A stretch of 24,019 nucleotides of DNA from NCBI GenBank assembly GCA_964618415.1, contig CAZUAT010000053.1, forward strand, positions 1 to 24,019. The letters run 5' to 3'. Made by a program: the position numbers and the translations under genes. Source of the stretch: JACTMI01 sp964618415 (GTDB lineage Bacteria > Acidobacteriota > Thermoanaerobaculia > Multivoradales > JAGPDF01). The notes beneath the pieces were generated by a model, which saw only the letters and a program-made list of their open reading frames with translations, ran no database searches and was not told the origin of the DNA. Positions within the stretch are counted from its first letter, which is position 1, and each line of letters opens with the position of its first letter. This document shows positions 6,983 through 14,700 of the stretch, piece by piece.

Positions 6983-7139
6983 GGGGGAGGCGCTGCTGGC
7001 CAGCCTCGATCCGCTGCTCGGCCCGTGGGAGTCGATCGGCGTGCGGAATCGCGAGGACCTGTGGTCCGAGCCTGCTGGCGACCTGTCGATCGGCCGTGGA
7101 GAGACCGCCCTGCGTCAGCTGCTGCCGGCGGCGGTCCGG

Positions 7140-7766
7140 CTACTCGGAACCCCAGGGGGCCGGCGGCGGTGCGACGCTCTGGCGCAGGTCGAACTCGACC
7201 CGGAAGAGCCGACCGTCGGGGCGGGCCAGCTCGTAGACGAAGCGCCGCCCCGGCTCGATCTCGAACGCCCAGACGTTGCGCACCGAGGCGGTGAGGCCGG
7301 CGCCCTCGAACAGGGCGATCGACCGGGCGTCGACCGGGAACTCCTGTCGTTGCGCGGTGCCCGGCGTGGCGCTATGGCCGCCGTAGAGGGTGACTTCGTC
7401 CGCTGTTCCGTCCTCATGACGGTGATCGTGCTCCAGCTGCAGCCCGCCGCCAGTGCGTGTCAGTAACCAGGTGCGCGAGCGGTCGTCGCCGACGTGAAAC
7501 GGAATCTCCACCCGCCCGTCGCTGCAGCGGCGCACGTGCATGACCAGCGGCTTCCCGGTGAACGGATCGGGACCGGGCGTGGGAGGCTGGTCGGCGACGA
7601 TCCGGCCGGAGAAAGCCTGTCCGCACAGCGCGTGCACGCGCTCGAGGAACTCGTCGGCCGGCTGCCGATCCGAGGCATTCGAGGGTGCCGCCGTGGCCCA
7701 GGCGACCGCGAGGATGAGCAGGGCTCGACCGAGGCGGCTGGACGCGCGATGAGGAAGGAAGCTCAT
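7140..7766 (-). CDS. Small secreted protein of unknown function with an HDHRHEDG motif
   Basis: I recognise no named domain. The 208-residue product has a signal peptide (hydrophobic residues about 14-27, cleavage probably near SNA at 31). The mature part carries strikingly conserved-looking segments: a single CGQAFSGR, a segment MHVRRCSDGRVEIPFHVGDD followed by RSRTWLLTR, LEHDHRHEDGTADEVTLYGG, FPVDARSIALFEGAGL, FEIEPGRRFVYELARP and a terminal PPPAPWG. It has two cysteines in the mature part (Cys in ALCGQ and in RRCSDG), which could pair in the periplasm, and a His/Asp cluster that could bind metal. Proteins with this layout exist as uncharacterised hypotheticals in other bacteria, as far as I recall. 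ATG 7766 has no ribosome site but has TAGGCT (7779-7774) 7 nt upstream. Longer frames to 8591 are antisense to HU and Kbp and are rejected. Confidence 0.8.
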   Translation of the reverse strand: MSFLPHRASSRLGRALLILAVAWATAAPSNASDRQPADEFLERVHALCGQAFSGRIVADQPPTPGPDPFTGKPLVMHVRRCSDGRVEIPFHVGDDRSRTWLLTRTGGGLQLEHDHRHEDGTADEVTLYGGHSATPGTAQRQEFPVDARSIALFEGAGLTASVRNVWAFEIEPGRRFVYELARPDGRLFRVEFDLRQSVAPPPAPWGSE

Positions 7767-7807
7767 GGCGGCCAGCCTACACGGTGAGGGGCGGGCTCCG
7801 GAGTGCC

Positions 7808-7841
7808 CTGTCGGACGGTGGCGGACGCTTGTCTGTCGGAC
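7808..7841. repeat. Direct repeat CTGTCGGAC upstream of the HU gene
   Basis: The 9-mer CTGTCGGAC occurs at 7808-7816 and again at 7833-7841, a 25-bp period, in the 238-bp gap between the divergent secreted-protein and HU genes. It could be a pair of regulator sites, but two copies in GC-rich DNA are weak evidence. A TACGAT -10-like hexamer lies at 7874-7879. The rest of the gap shows no gene. Confidence 0.3.
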
Positions 7842-8004
7842 TTCGTAGGACAGCGTTCGCCGGGGCGAGCGGCTACGATCTCCTATCTGGAGACCCGGAG
7901 CCGCGCGCCGGGCCGCTCTCCGCGCTCCGCGCGGGGCCGCCCGACGCGCAACCCAACGTGCGGGAGGCCTGTCCGGCCGACCGGAAACTGGAGGGAGATC
8001 GTCG

Positions 8005-8298
8005 ATGAACAAGACCGAGCTGGCGGCCAGGCTGGCCGAGAAGTGCGAGCTGACGCAGGCGCTCGCGGAAGAGGTGATCCGGACGCTGTTCGACACGCGC
8101 CCCGGGCACGGCATCATCGCGATCGAGCTCGACGCCGGCCGTGAGGTCGCGATCACCGGCTTCGGCACCTTTGCCACCAAGCATCGTCCCGCCCGCATCG
8201 GTCGCAATCCGCAGACCGGAGCCGAGGTGAAGATCGCCGCCCGCAAGGCGCCGGTCTTCCGCGCCGGTAAAGGTCTCAAGGATCGCGTCGCCGAGTAA
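8005..8298 (+). CDS. HU-family DNA-binding protein
   Basis: A 97-residue histone-like protein that bends and compacts DNA as a dimer. It has the N-terminal helix pair (MNKTELAARLAEKCELTQALAEEVIRTLFD) and the signature around GREVAITGFGTFATKHRPARIGRNPQTG with the DNA-binding beta-arm residues RPARIGRNPQTGAEVKIAARK. The C-terminus is PVFRAGKGLKDRV. It is slightly longer than E. coli HU (90) because of an insertion around RPGHGIIAIELDAG. A strong ribosome site GGAGGG at 7990-7995 precedes the ATG at 8005. The next gene, kbp, starts 78 bp later behind an inverted repeat. Confidence 0.95.
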   Translation: MNKTELAARLAEKCELTQALAEEVIRTLFDTRPGHGIIAIELDAGREVAITGFGTFATKHRPARIGRNPQTGAEVKIAARKAPVFRAGKGLKDRVAE

Positions 8299-8359
8299 CC
8301 CGATCCGCCGCCGGGACCGCCGCAGGACGGAGGTTGTACCGCCCGATCCGCCTGCGGCG
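8299..8359. repeat. Inverted repeat and overlapping direct repeat between HU and kbp
   Basis: A perfect 9-bp inverted repeat CGCCGCAGG (8318-8326) / CCTGCGGCG (8351-8359) encloses a 24-nt loop. An 11-bp direct repeat CCCGATCCGCC occurs at 8299-8309, right after the HU stop, and at 8342-8352, overlapping the right arm. It could end HU transcription, attenuate readthrough into kbp, or form a leader for kbp; there is no T-tract. The function is inference. Confidence 0.4.
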
Positions 8360-8376
8360 CCCGTGGCGACCGATCG

Positions 8377-8847
8377 ATGGCAGAGTTCGAATTCGCCCGT
8401 GACGCGGGCGCCCAGATCTTCGATCCCGGCGAAGGGAGCAGCGCGCGCCGCGCGCGATTGCTCGCGCACCTGGCTGGCCTTCGCCTCGCCGTCTCCTCGA
8501 TCGAGCTCGAGGTCGACGGCGAGACGGTCACGTTGCGTGGACAGGTCGACCAGCCGGTCGAGCGCGAGAAGCTGATCCTTGCCGCGGGCAACGTGGCGAG
8601 GATCTCGCGGGTCGACGACCGGCTGGTGACCGTTCGCCCGGGGCCGCCCGCCCGATTCCATGTCGTCGCGGCCGGCGAGACGCTGGCGACGATCAGCGCC
8701 GCGTACTGCGGCGATGCGGCCCGCTATCCGGCCATCCTGGAGGCCAACCGGCCGATGCTCCAGGACCCGGACGGGATCTATCCCGGTCAGGTGCTGCGCA
8801 TTCCGTCGCTGGCCTCCGGGCCGGGCGGCAGGCCGTCCGGCGCATGA
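8377..8847 (+). CDS. kbp: BON and LysM domain protein, Kbp (YgaU)-like
   Basis: The 156-residue product matches the layout of E. coli Kbp/YgaU (149 residues), a cytoplasmic potassium-binding protein. The N-terminus EFEFARDAGAQIFD corresponds to the Kbp start FNFVKDAGEKLWD. A BON domain spans about 25-88 (VSSIELEVDGETVTLRGQV, ILAAGNVARISRVDDRL). A LysM domain spans about 94-143 (FHVVAAGETLATISAAYCGD, AILEANRPMLQDPDGIYPGQ, VLRIPSL), ending with the same motif order as Kbp. No signal peptide, as in Kbp, so LysM here is not for wall binding. The ATG at 8377 has no obvious ribosome site; the inverted repeat at 8318-8359 lies in its leader. Whether it binds potassium here is inferred by homology. 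Confidence 0.88.
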   Translation: MAEFEFARDAGAQIFDPGEGSSARRARLLAHLAGLRLAVSSIELEVDGETVTLRGQVDQPVEREKLILAAGNVARISRVDDRLVTVRPGPPARFHVVAAGETLATISAAYCGDAARYPAILEANRPMLQDPDGIYPGQVLRIPSLASGPGGRPSGA

Positions 8848-8875
8848 CCGCCGCTCTGCTGCCGCCGGCGGTCAT
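8844..8875. terminator. Hairpin spanning the kbp stop codon
   Basis: Perfect 10-bp inverted repeat ATGACCGCCG (8844-8853) / CGGCGGTCAT (8866-8875), 12-nt loop. The left arm contains the kbp TGA (8845-8847). It is followed by C/G-rich sequence rather than a T-tract. A stem this long at the gene end supports a terminator or 3'-end stabiliser. A TACGAT hexamer (8885-8890) just after may be the -10 of the next gene. Confidence 0.5.
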
Positions 8876-8953
8876 CCCGGGCGGTACGATGCAGCCGACC
8901 GCCCGCGGATGCGCGCCCATGCAGATGCTCACCCGACCCCGTCGGAGAACCAG

Positions 8954-9814
8954 ATGAGACCGATCCTCGTCGCGCTGTTCGCCCTGCTCGCAGCTGCCTC
9001 CGGCGGCGTCGCTGCGGCGCAGGAGGCCGCACCGGCGCCGGCCGGCTGGACCGGCGCGCTCGACCTGGCGCTCGTGGCCACCTCCGGCAACGCGGAGTCG
9101 CGCACGGTCGGCCTGAGCGGCACGCTGCGCCACGACTGGGCGGACGCCGCGCTTTCGTTCGAGGCCGGTGCGGTCGATACCGAGGTCACCACCCGCAACC
9201 GCACCGCCGAGCAGCTGCCCGACGGACGGGTGCGTGTCATCGAGCGCGAGGATCGCGAGCAGGCGGTCGAGAAGTACTTTCTGCGCGGACGCTACGATCG
9301 CGCGCTTTCGGCGGGGTGGGGCTGGTTTGCCGGTGTCGGCTGGGAGCGCAACGAGCTGGGCGGGCTGGCCAATCGCTACACCGGGTTCGGCGGCGTCTCC
9401 CGGCTCTGGTTCGAGCGCGAGGGGGATCACCTGCGCACCGATGCCGGCCTGACCTGGACGCGCGAGGACCTGATCGCCGCTCCGCCGGGCTACGACGACT
9501 CGTTCGCCGGCATCCGGTTGGGCTGGAACTACCTCAACACCCTGACGCCGACCACCAGCCTGTCGAGCCTGCTGGCGCTCGACGAGAACCTGGAGGAGAC
9601 CGGCGACCTGCGGGTCGACACTACCAACGCGATCAGCGTCGCCATCTCCGATCGCCTGGCGCTCAAGGTCGCCCTGCAGCTGCTCTACGATGCCGAGCCG
9701 GCGTTTGCCGCCGTGCCGGTGCTGCTCGACGGCGTGCCCACCGGCGAGGTGGCGCGGGTCGAACTCGACGAGCTCGACTCGGTGACGACCGTAGCGCTGG
9801 TGCTCGAGTTCTGA
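8954..9814 (+). CDS. DUF481-like outer-membrane beta-barrel protein
   Basis: A 286-residue protein with a Sec signal peptide (hydrophobic 4-20, cleavage near VAAAQ at 22). The mature chain is made of alternating amphipathic strands, as in the DUF481 (YdiY-like, salt-induced) family: GWTGALDLALVATSGNAESR (the typical first strand, rich in Gly and ending in T-x-G-N), LSGTLRHDWADAALSFEAGA, EKYFLRGRYDRALSAGWGWFAGVGWER, GGVSRLWFER, LRTDAGLTWTRED and a terminal aromatic strand SVTTVALVLEF ending in Phe, as expected for outer-membrane barrels. Role unknown in this family beyond membrane localisation. ATG 8954 follows GGAG at 8944-8947. The response regulator starts 34 bp after its stop and may be co-transcribed. 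Confidence 0.85.
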   Translation: MRPILVALFALLAAASGGVAAAQEAAPAPAGWTGALDLALVATSGNAESRTVGLSGTLRHDWADAALSFEAGAVDTEVTTRNRTAEQLPDGRVRVIEREDREQAVEKYFLRGRYDRALSAGWGWFAGVGWERNELGGLANRYTGFGGVSRLWFEREGDHLRTDAGLTWTREDLIAAPPGYDDSFAGIRLGWNYLNTLTPTTSLSSLLALDENLEETGDLRVDTTNAISVAISDRLALKVALQLLYDAEPAFAAVPVLLDGVPTGEVARVELDELDSVTTVALVLEF

Positions 9815-9848
9815 CGGTCGGCGGCGGACGGTGCGGAGAGAGGGCGCC

Positions 9849-10508
9849 ATGATCCGGCTGCTGGTCGCGGACGATCACCCGGTGGTGCGCCGCGGTCTGC
9901 GCGATCTGTTCGAGGAGTTCGGCATGACGGTCGTCGCCGAGGCGGCGACCGCCGACGAGGTGATCGCACTGGCGCCCGTCACGCCGCTCGACGCCGTCGT
10001 CCTCGACCTGTCGATGCCCGGGGCCACCGGCCTCGAAGTCGTCCGCCGCCTGGCTGGCGACTGCCCGCGCGTGCCGGTGCTGGTGCTCAGCATTCACCCC
10101 GAAGATCAGATCGCCATCGCCGCCCTGAAGGCCGGCGCGGCGGGCTACCTGGCCAAGTCGAGCGCGCCGGAGGAGCTCGTGGCGGCGATCCACACCATCG
10201 TCGCGGGCGGACGCTACATCGGCCAGCGCCTGGCCGAGCAGCTCCTGCGCGAGGCCCGCGAGCCGGTGTCGCTGCCGCACGAGCGGCTTTCCCGGCGCGA
10301 GTTCGAGGTGCTCTGCCGCATCGCCGGCGGACAGACGGTCAGCGAGATCGCCGCGGCGCTCGCGCTGAGCGTCAAGACGGTGAGCACCTACCGCGCGCGC
10401 GTGCTGGCCAAACTCGCGCTGCGCACGAACGCCGAGCTGATGCGCTACGCGCTCGAGCGGCAGCTCGTGCCGATCGAAGTCGAACCGCACCCGCGGCCCG
10501 GCTCCTGA
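9849..10508 (+). CDS. NarL/FixJ-type response regulator
   Basis: A 219-residue two-domain regulator. The receiver domain (about 1-118) has acidic Asp8/Asp9 (VADDHPVVRRGL), phosphoacceptor Asp53 (AVVLDLSMPG), Ser81 (LVLSIHPED) and Lys103 (GYLAKSSAPEEL). The LuxR-type HTH (about 146-203) reads LSRREFEVLCRIAGG, then QTVSEIAAALALSVKTVSTY. The ATG at 9849 follows GGAGAGAGGG at 9836-9845; an alternative start at 9831 would add MRREGA. It lies tail to tail with a histidine kinase (10540-11748) of exactly the class that partners NarL-type regulators, so they probably form one system, though divided between strands. A 34-bp gap to the upstream DUF481 gene suggests they may share a transcript. Confidence 0.94.
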   Translation: MIRLLVADDHPVVRRGLRDLFEEFGMTVVAEAATADEVIALAPVTPLDAVVLDLSMPGATGLEVVRRLAGDCPRVPVLVLSIHPEDQIAIAALKAGAAGYLAKSSAPEELVAAIHTIVAGGRYIGQRLAEQLLREAREPVSLPHERLSRREFEVLCRIAGGQTVSEIAAALALSVKTVSTYRARVLAKLALRTNAELMRYALERQLVPIEVEPHPRPGS

Positions 10509-10526
10509 CCGGACGGGACGGACGAT

Positions 10527-10555
10527 CCGCGGCGACGCCTCAGCGGTTGCCGCGG
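10527..10555. terminator. Hairpin between the convergent regulator and kinase genes
   Basis: Inverted repeat CCGCGGCGAC (10527-10536) / GTTGCCGCGG (10546-10555), 10 pairs with one G-T, 9-nt loop. The kinase stop codon (10540-10542) lies in the loop, and the regulator stop is 19 bp to the left. Good position for a shared terminator of two converging transcripts. No T-run. Confidence 0.5.
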
Positions 10556-11748
10556 CGCCCGACCGGAACGGAGGCCGTGACGAGCGTTCCGGCGCCGAGG
10601 CGACCATGGATCTCCACCGTGCCGCCCCACGCTGCGGCGCGCTCCTTCATTCCCAGGACCCCGTACGCCTCCGAATGCTCCAGCGCGGCGGCGTCCGCCC
10701 CTCGCCCGTCGTCCTCGACCTCGAGCACGATGCGCCCGCCGGCGCGCTCGAGGTGGACCCGCACCGTCTGCGCCTCGGCGTGACGCGCCACGTTGGTCAG
10801 CGCCTCCTGCAGGATCCGGAACAGCGTCGTCGAGCGCCCGCGTCCGACGGCGCCGCACGGCCGCGCGCGGCAGGTGCACGACAGGCCGGTGCGGCGCGCG
10901 AACTCAGCGACCTGCCAGCGGACCGCCTCGTCGAGGCCGAGCGTGTCGAGCACCGCCGGTCGCAGCTCCTGCAGCAGGTGGTCGACCGAACCGAGCGTCT
11001 CGTCGACCTGCTGCGACATGCCGGCCAGCCGCTCGCGCAGCGCCTCGGCGAGGACGCCGTCGTCGCTTTCGTCGAGGCGGCGGGCCATCCAGGACAGGTC
11101 GAGCCGCAGGGCGGTGAGCGCCTGGCCGAAGCGATCGTGGATCTCGCGCGCCATCGCCGCCTTCTCCTCCTCGCGGGCGCGCTGCAGGTGATCGGCCAGC
11201 CGGCGCAGCTCGCGGCGTTCGCTCTCGGCGAGCGCGGCGCGGGCGTGGCGCTCAGCGGTCACGTCGGTGAACATCGAAACGACCAGCGCTTCGCCGCTCA
11301 GCTCCACCTGCTCGATCGAGACCAGCACGTCGCGCGGCTGGCCGTTGCGGTCGGTCAGGCGGGCCTCGAGATCGCGCAGCGAGCCTTCATGGCAAAGGCG
11401 CTCGACGAGCGCCTGACGAGTCGCCGGATCGGGCCAGAGCGCCAGCTCCTCGGCCGTGCGGCCGGCGAGTTCCGTGCGCTCGAAGCCGAGCAGGTCGCAG
11501 AAGCGGTCGTTGGCGTCGACGAACCGGCCGTCGGCGAGCCGCGAGATGGTGATCGGCGCCGGATTGGCCCGGAACACCCGGAAGAACAGTTCCTGCGCGC
11601 CCCGCACGAGCTCGTCCGACAGCAGGCCCGAGGGGTCGAGCAGCCAGTCGCGACTGCCCGCCGAGTCGACCGAAATCGGCTCGTCGAGCTCGCGGGCCTC
11701 TCGCGCTCGCGGCGCCACGGGTTCGTGCTGGGTGTCGCGACGCTTCAT
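10540..11748 (-). CDS. Soluble PAS-domain histidine kinase (HisKA_3/HATPase)
   Basis: A 402-residue NarX-type sensor kinase. Residues about 52-165 are a PAS domain (FRANPAPITISRLADGRFVDAN, FCDLLGFERTELAGRT, VVSMFTDVTAER). A short coiled linker follows (about 168-198), then HisKA_3 with the phosphoacceptor His204 in AREIHDRFGQALTALRLDL, and an HATPase_c domain with the N box ILQEALTNVARHAEA (Asn319), G1 VEDDGRG (Asp347) and G2 YGVLGMKERAAAWGG. No transmembrane segment or signal peptide is visible, so it should sense a cytoplasmic ligand or redox state through PAS. ATG 11748 lies 32 bp after the stop of the large propeller gene on the same strand. A far longer frame to 12495 overlaps that gene and is rejected. 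The partner regulator is convergent. Confidence 0.94.
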   Translation of the reverse strand: MKRRDTQHEPVAPRAREARELDEPISVDSAGSRDWLLDPSGLLSDELVRGAQELFFRVFRANPAPITISRLADGRFVDANDRFCDLLGFERTELAGRTAEELALWPDPATRQALVERLCHEGSLRDLEARLTDRNGQPRDVLVSIEQVELSGEALVVSMFTDVTAERHARAALAESERRELRRLADHLQRAREEEKAAMAREIHDRFGQALTALRLDLSWMARRLDESDDGVLAEALRERLAGMSQQVDETLGSVDHLLQELRPAVLDTLGLDEAVRWQVAEFARRTGLSCTCRARPCGAVGRGRSTTLFRILQEALTNVARHAEAQTVRVHLERAGGRIVLEVEDDGRGADAAALEHSEAYGVLGMKERAAAWGGTVEIHGRLGAGTLVTASVPVGRRGNR

Positions 11749-11780
11749 CGATCCGGCGCGACGATACGACAGGCCGGGTG

Positions 11781-14700
11781 TCAGGGCGTCGTGGCGCTCC
11801 AGGCCGTGGTGTCGCCGGACTCGAAGCCGTCGCCGAAGACCGGCTCGGGCGGCGGTCCGACGTGGAACGTTGCGACTGCCGGGGGACCCGGGTTGTAGGC
11901 GCTGTCGACCGCCTGCAGCGACCAGCTGTAGGTGCCGTTGGCGAGACCGGCGAGCGTCCACGCACCCCCCGCGCTCAGATCGCCGGGCGCCGGCAGCCGC
12001 CGCACGGCCGGCAGCGGTGCTCCCCCGCGCGACAGCTGCAGCGCGTAGGTCAGTTCCGCGGCCGGGGTGTGGTCGTCGAGCGCCGGGCTCCACCAGAGAT
12101 CGACCGAGCCGTCCGGATGCACCTGCGAAGCCAGCTGCTCGGGCGGCGAGGGCGCCGCGTTCTCGCCGTCGGCGTCGTTGCGGTAGAGGTGCATCTGCGC
12201 CTCGACCAGCCCGTTGCCGTCCGGCACGAAGTACATCCCGGCGATCAGGTAGTCGAGGTCGCCGTCGGTGTCGATGTCGAGCCAGCTGAACGCGCCGCCG
12301 CGCTCGCCGTTGGAGCGTGGCGCGGGCAGCTGATTGTCGGTCTCGACGAACTCGCCGCCGACGTTGTCGTAGATGCGCGCCCGGCCCTCGATCTGCGAAC
12401 CGGAGTTGTAGGTGCCGGCGAGCAGGATGTCGACGTCGCCGTCCGAGTCGTAGTCCGCCCAGGTGGCGGCGGTCAGGTCGATCCAGCCGTCGCACGCCGG
12501 GCAGGCGAGTACTTCGATCGGCGTGTGGGTAGCACCGTCGTTGCGCGCGATGCGCAGGACGTTGGCGAAGGTGCCGCCCGGCTCGCGGACGTGGCCGGCC
12601 ACCAGCACGTCGAGATCGCCGTCGCCGTCGTAGTCACCCCACTGGGCCTCGCCGTGCTCGATCGTCAGGCCGGGGAGGATCTCCTCGCCGGTGAACTGGC
12701 CGTCGCCGTCGTTGCGATAGCGGCGCAGGAAGCCGTCTCCGGTCAGCGGTGCCAGGTGAACCAGCAGCAGGTCGAGGTCGAGGTCGCCGTCGAAGTCGCC
12801 CCAGGCGCTCTGCGCGTGGGCGGTGGGCGGCAGGCCCGCGTCGACCTCGGTGAAGACGAAACCGCCGCTGCCGTCGCTGCCGTCGTTGCGCAGCAGCATC
12901 GTCCGCCAGGCGGAGGCCTCGTCGTCCCACACCGACGGCAGCAGCAGGTCGGAGTCGCCGTCGTTGTCGAAGTCGGCCCAGCTGATCGACTGGAGGTCGA
13001 AGTCGGCCTGGTTGTTGTCCTCCCAGTAGGCCGGCAGCACGGTCTCGGTCGGCACCAGCGTCCCGGCGTCGTTGCGGTAGAGGACCGTGGCGCCGTCGCT
13101 GCCCACCACCAGGTCGGGGTCGCCGTCGCCGTCCACATCGCCCCAGGCGAGATCCGACGCGCCGGTGGTCAGGTCGCCGAGCGGCAGGGCGTCGTACTCG
13201 AACTGCCACTCGTCGCCGACCACCGTCCCCTGGTTGCGCAGCAGGACCAGCATCTCCTCCACGCTTTCGCCGTAGACGACGTAGAAGCCGAGCACCGCGA
13301 TGTCGAGGTCACCGTCGCCGTCCGGGTCGGCCGCGGCGGTAGCGGCGACCCAGAAATCCTCGTCCTGCGGCGTGACGAACAGCGGATCGAGCGGCGTGAC
13401 CTCGGTGAAGTCGCCGAAGGTGCCGCCGGGGCCGGGCTGGACGATCACGTTCTGCTGGAGGACGTCCGTCGCCCCGTCGTCGTCGGTCACCGTGAGTCGC
13501 ACCCAGTAGCTGCCGGCCTCGGAAAAGACGTGGGTCGGATGTCGCTGCGAGGAGGTAGCCCCGTCGCCGAACTGCCAGGCCCAGGAGACCACGGTGCCGT
13601 CGGGGTCGGTGCTCAGGTCGGTGAACGCCACCGCCAGGCCCGTGGCCTCGAAGTCGAACGCGGCGACCGGCGGCCGGTTGTCCGGCGCGGGCGGCGGGCC
13701 GGCGAACCGCCGGATGCGCCCGCGCGAGCCGGCGATCCAGGCGTCGCCGGCCGGCGAGGCGGCGATCGCCGCCCAGACCGCGAACCCGGCGTTGCCCGCA
13801 TCGAGCGCCGCCCAGTTCTGGCCGCCGGTGGCCGAGTAGAGGACGGCGCCGTCGGCCGCGGTCACCCACAGCTCGTCGGGGCCGAGCAGGGAGATGGCGG
13901 TGAACCGGTCGTCGGGGTCGGGAGTCGGCAGCGCGGTCCAGGTCAGGCCGCCGTCGTCGCTGCGCGCGACGAGTCCGTTGTCGCCCACCGCGTAGCCGAT
14001 CGACGCGTCCCAGAAGTCGAGATCGTAGGTGGGCGGATCGAAGCCCGGCAGCTGCGTTTCGGTCCAGGTCGCCCCGCCGTCGACGGTGCGCCGGATCCGG
14101 CCGTCGAAGCGCGCCGCCCAACCCGACGCGCCGATGAAGTCGACCGCGGTATGGAGCCCCAGGAAGTCGCCCAGCGGAGCCCAGCTCGCGCCGCCATCGG
14201 TGGTGCGGAACAGCGCCGAACCCTGGGAGCCGGCGCCGATCACCCAGCCGTGGGTCGTGCTCTCGAACTGCAGGTCGCGGGCCTCGAGGCCCGGCGGGTT
14301 GGCGCCGCCGGTGGTCCAGGTCAGCCCGCGATCGGTGCTCTGGTACACGCGGCCGATCGAGTCGACGACGAGCAGCCGATCGTCCACCACCTGGACCGCG
14401 GCGAGATCGCGCTCGGTCGGGCGAGGCCGCAGCACCCAGTGCGCCGCCCCGGCGGCGCTGACCAGCACCGTCCCTTCGTCGCCGACCGCCACCAGGCCGC
14501 CGTCGGCGAACCGTGCGAGGTCGGCCAGGTTGGCGGCGGCGCCGCTCGTCAGCTGCGTCCAGCTGGCGCCTCCGTCGCCGGTCGCCACCACCAGGCCGTC
14601 TCCGAACCCGAAGTAGCCGGTCTGCGCGTCGGCGAACGTCAGCGTGGAGCTGGCGAAGAACGACTGGCCGGGCCCGGGCGAGGCATAGACGCGCGTCCAG

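Noticed and set aside
6962..7139. Plus-strand frame LLASLDPLLGPWESIGVRN in the gap upstream of the ArsR gene
   Set aside because: It looks slightly protein-like but has no start of its own, is short, and then runs into antisense of the next gene. I see no supportable gene here; at most a remnant.
11380..12495. Extension of the histidine kinase to 12495
   Set aside because: The extra part overlaps the propeller gene in another frame and is low-complexity; ATG 11748 starts just before the PAS domain.
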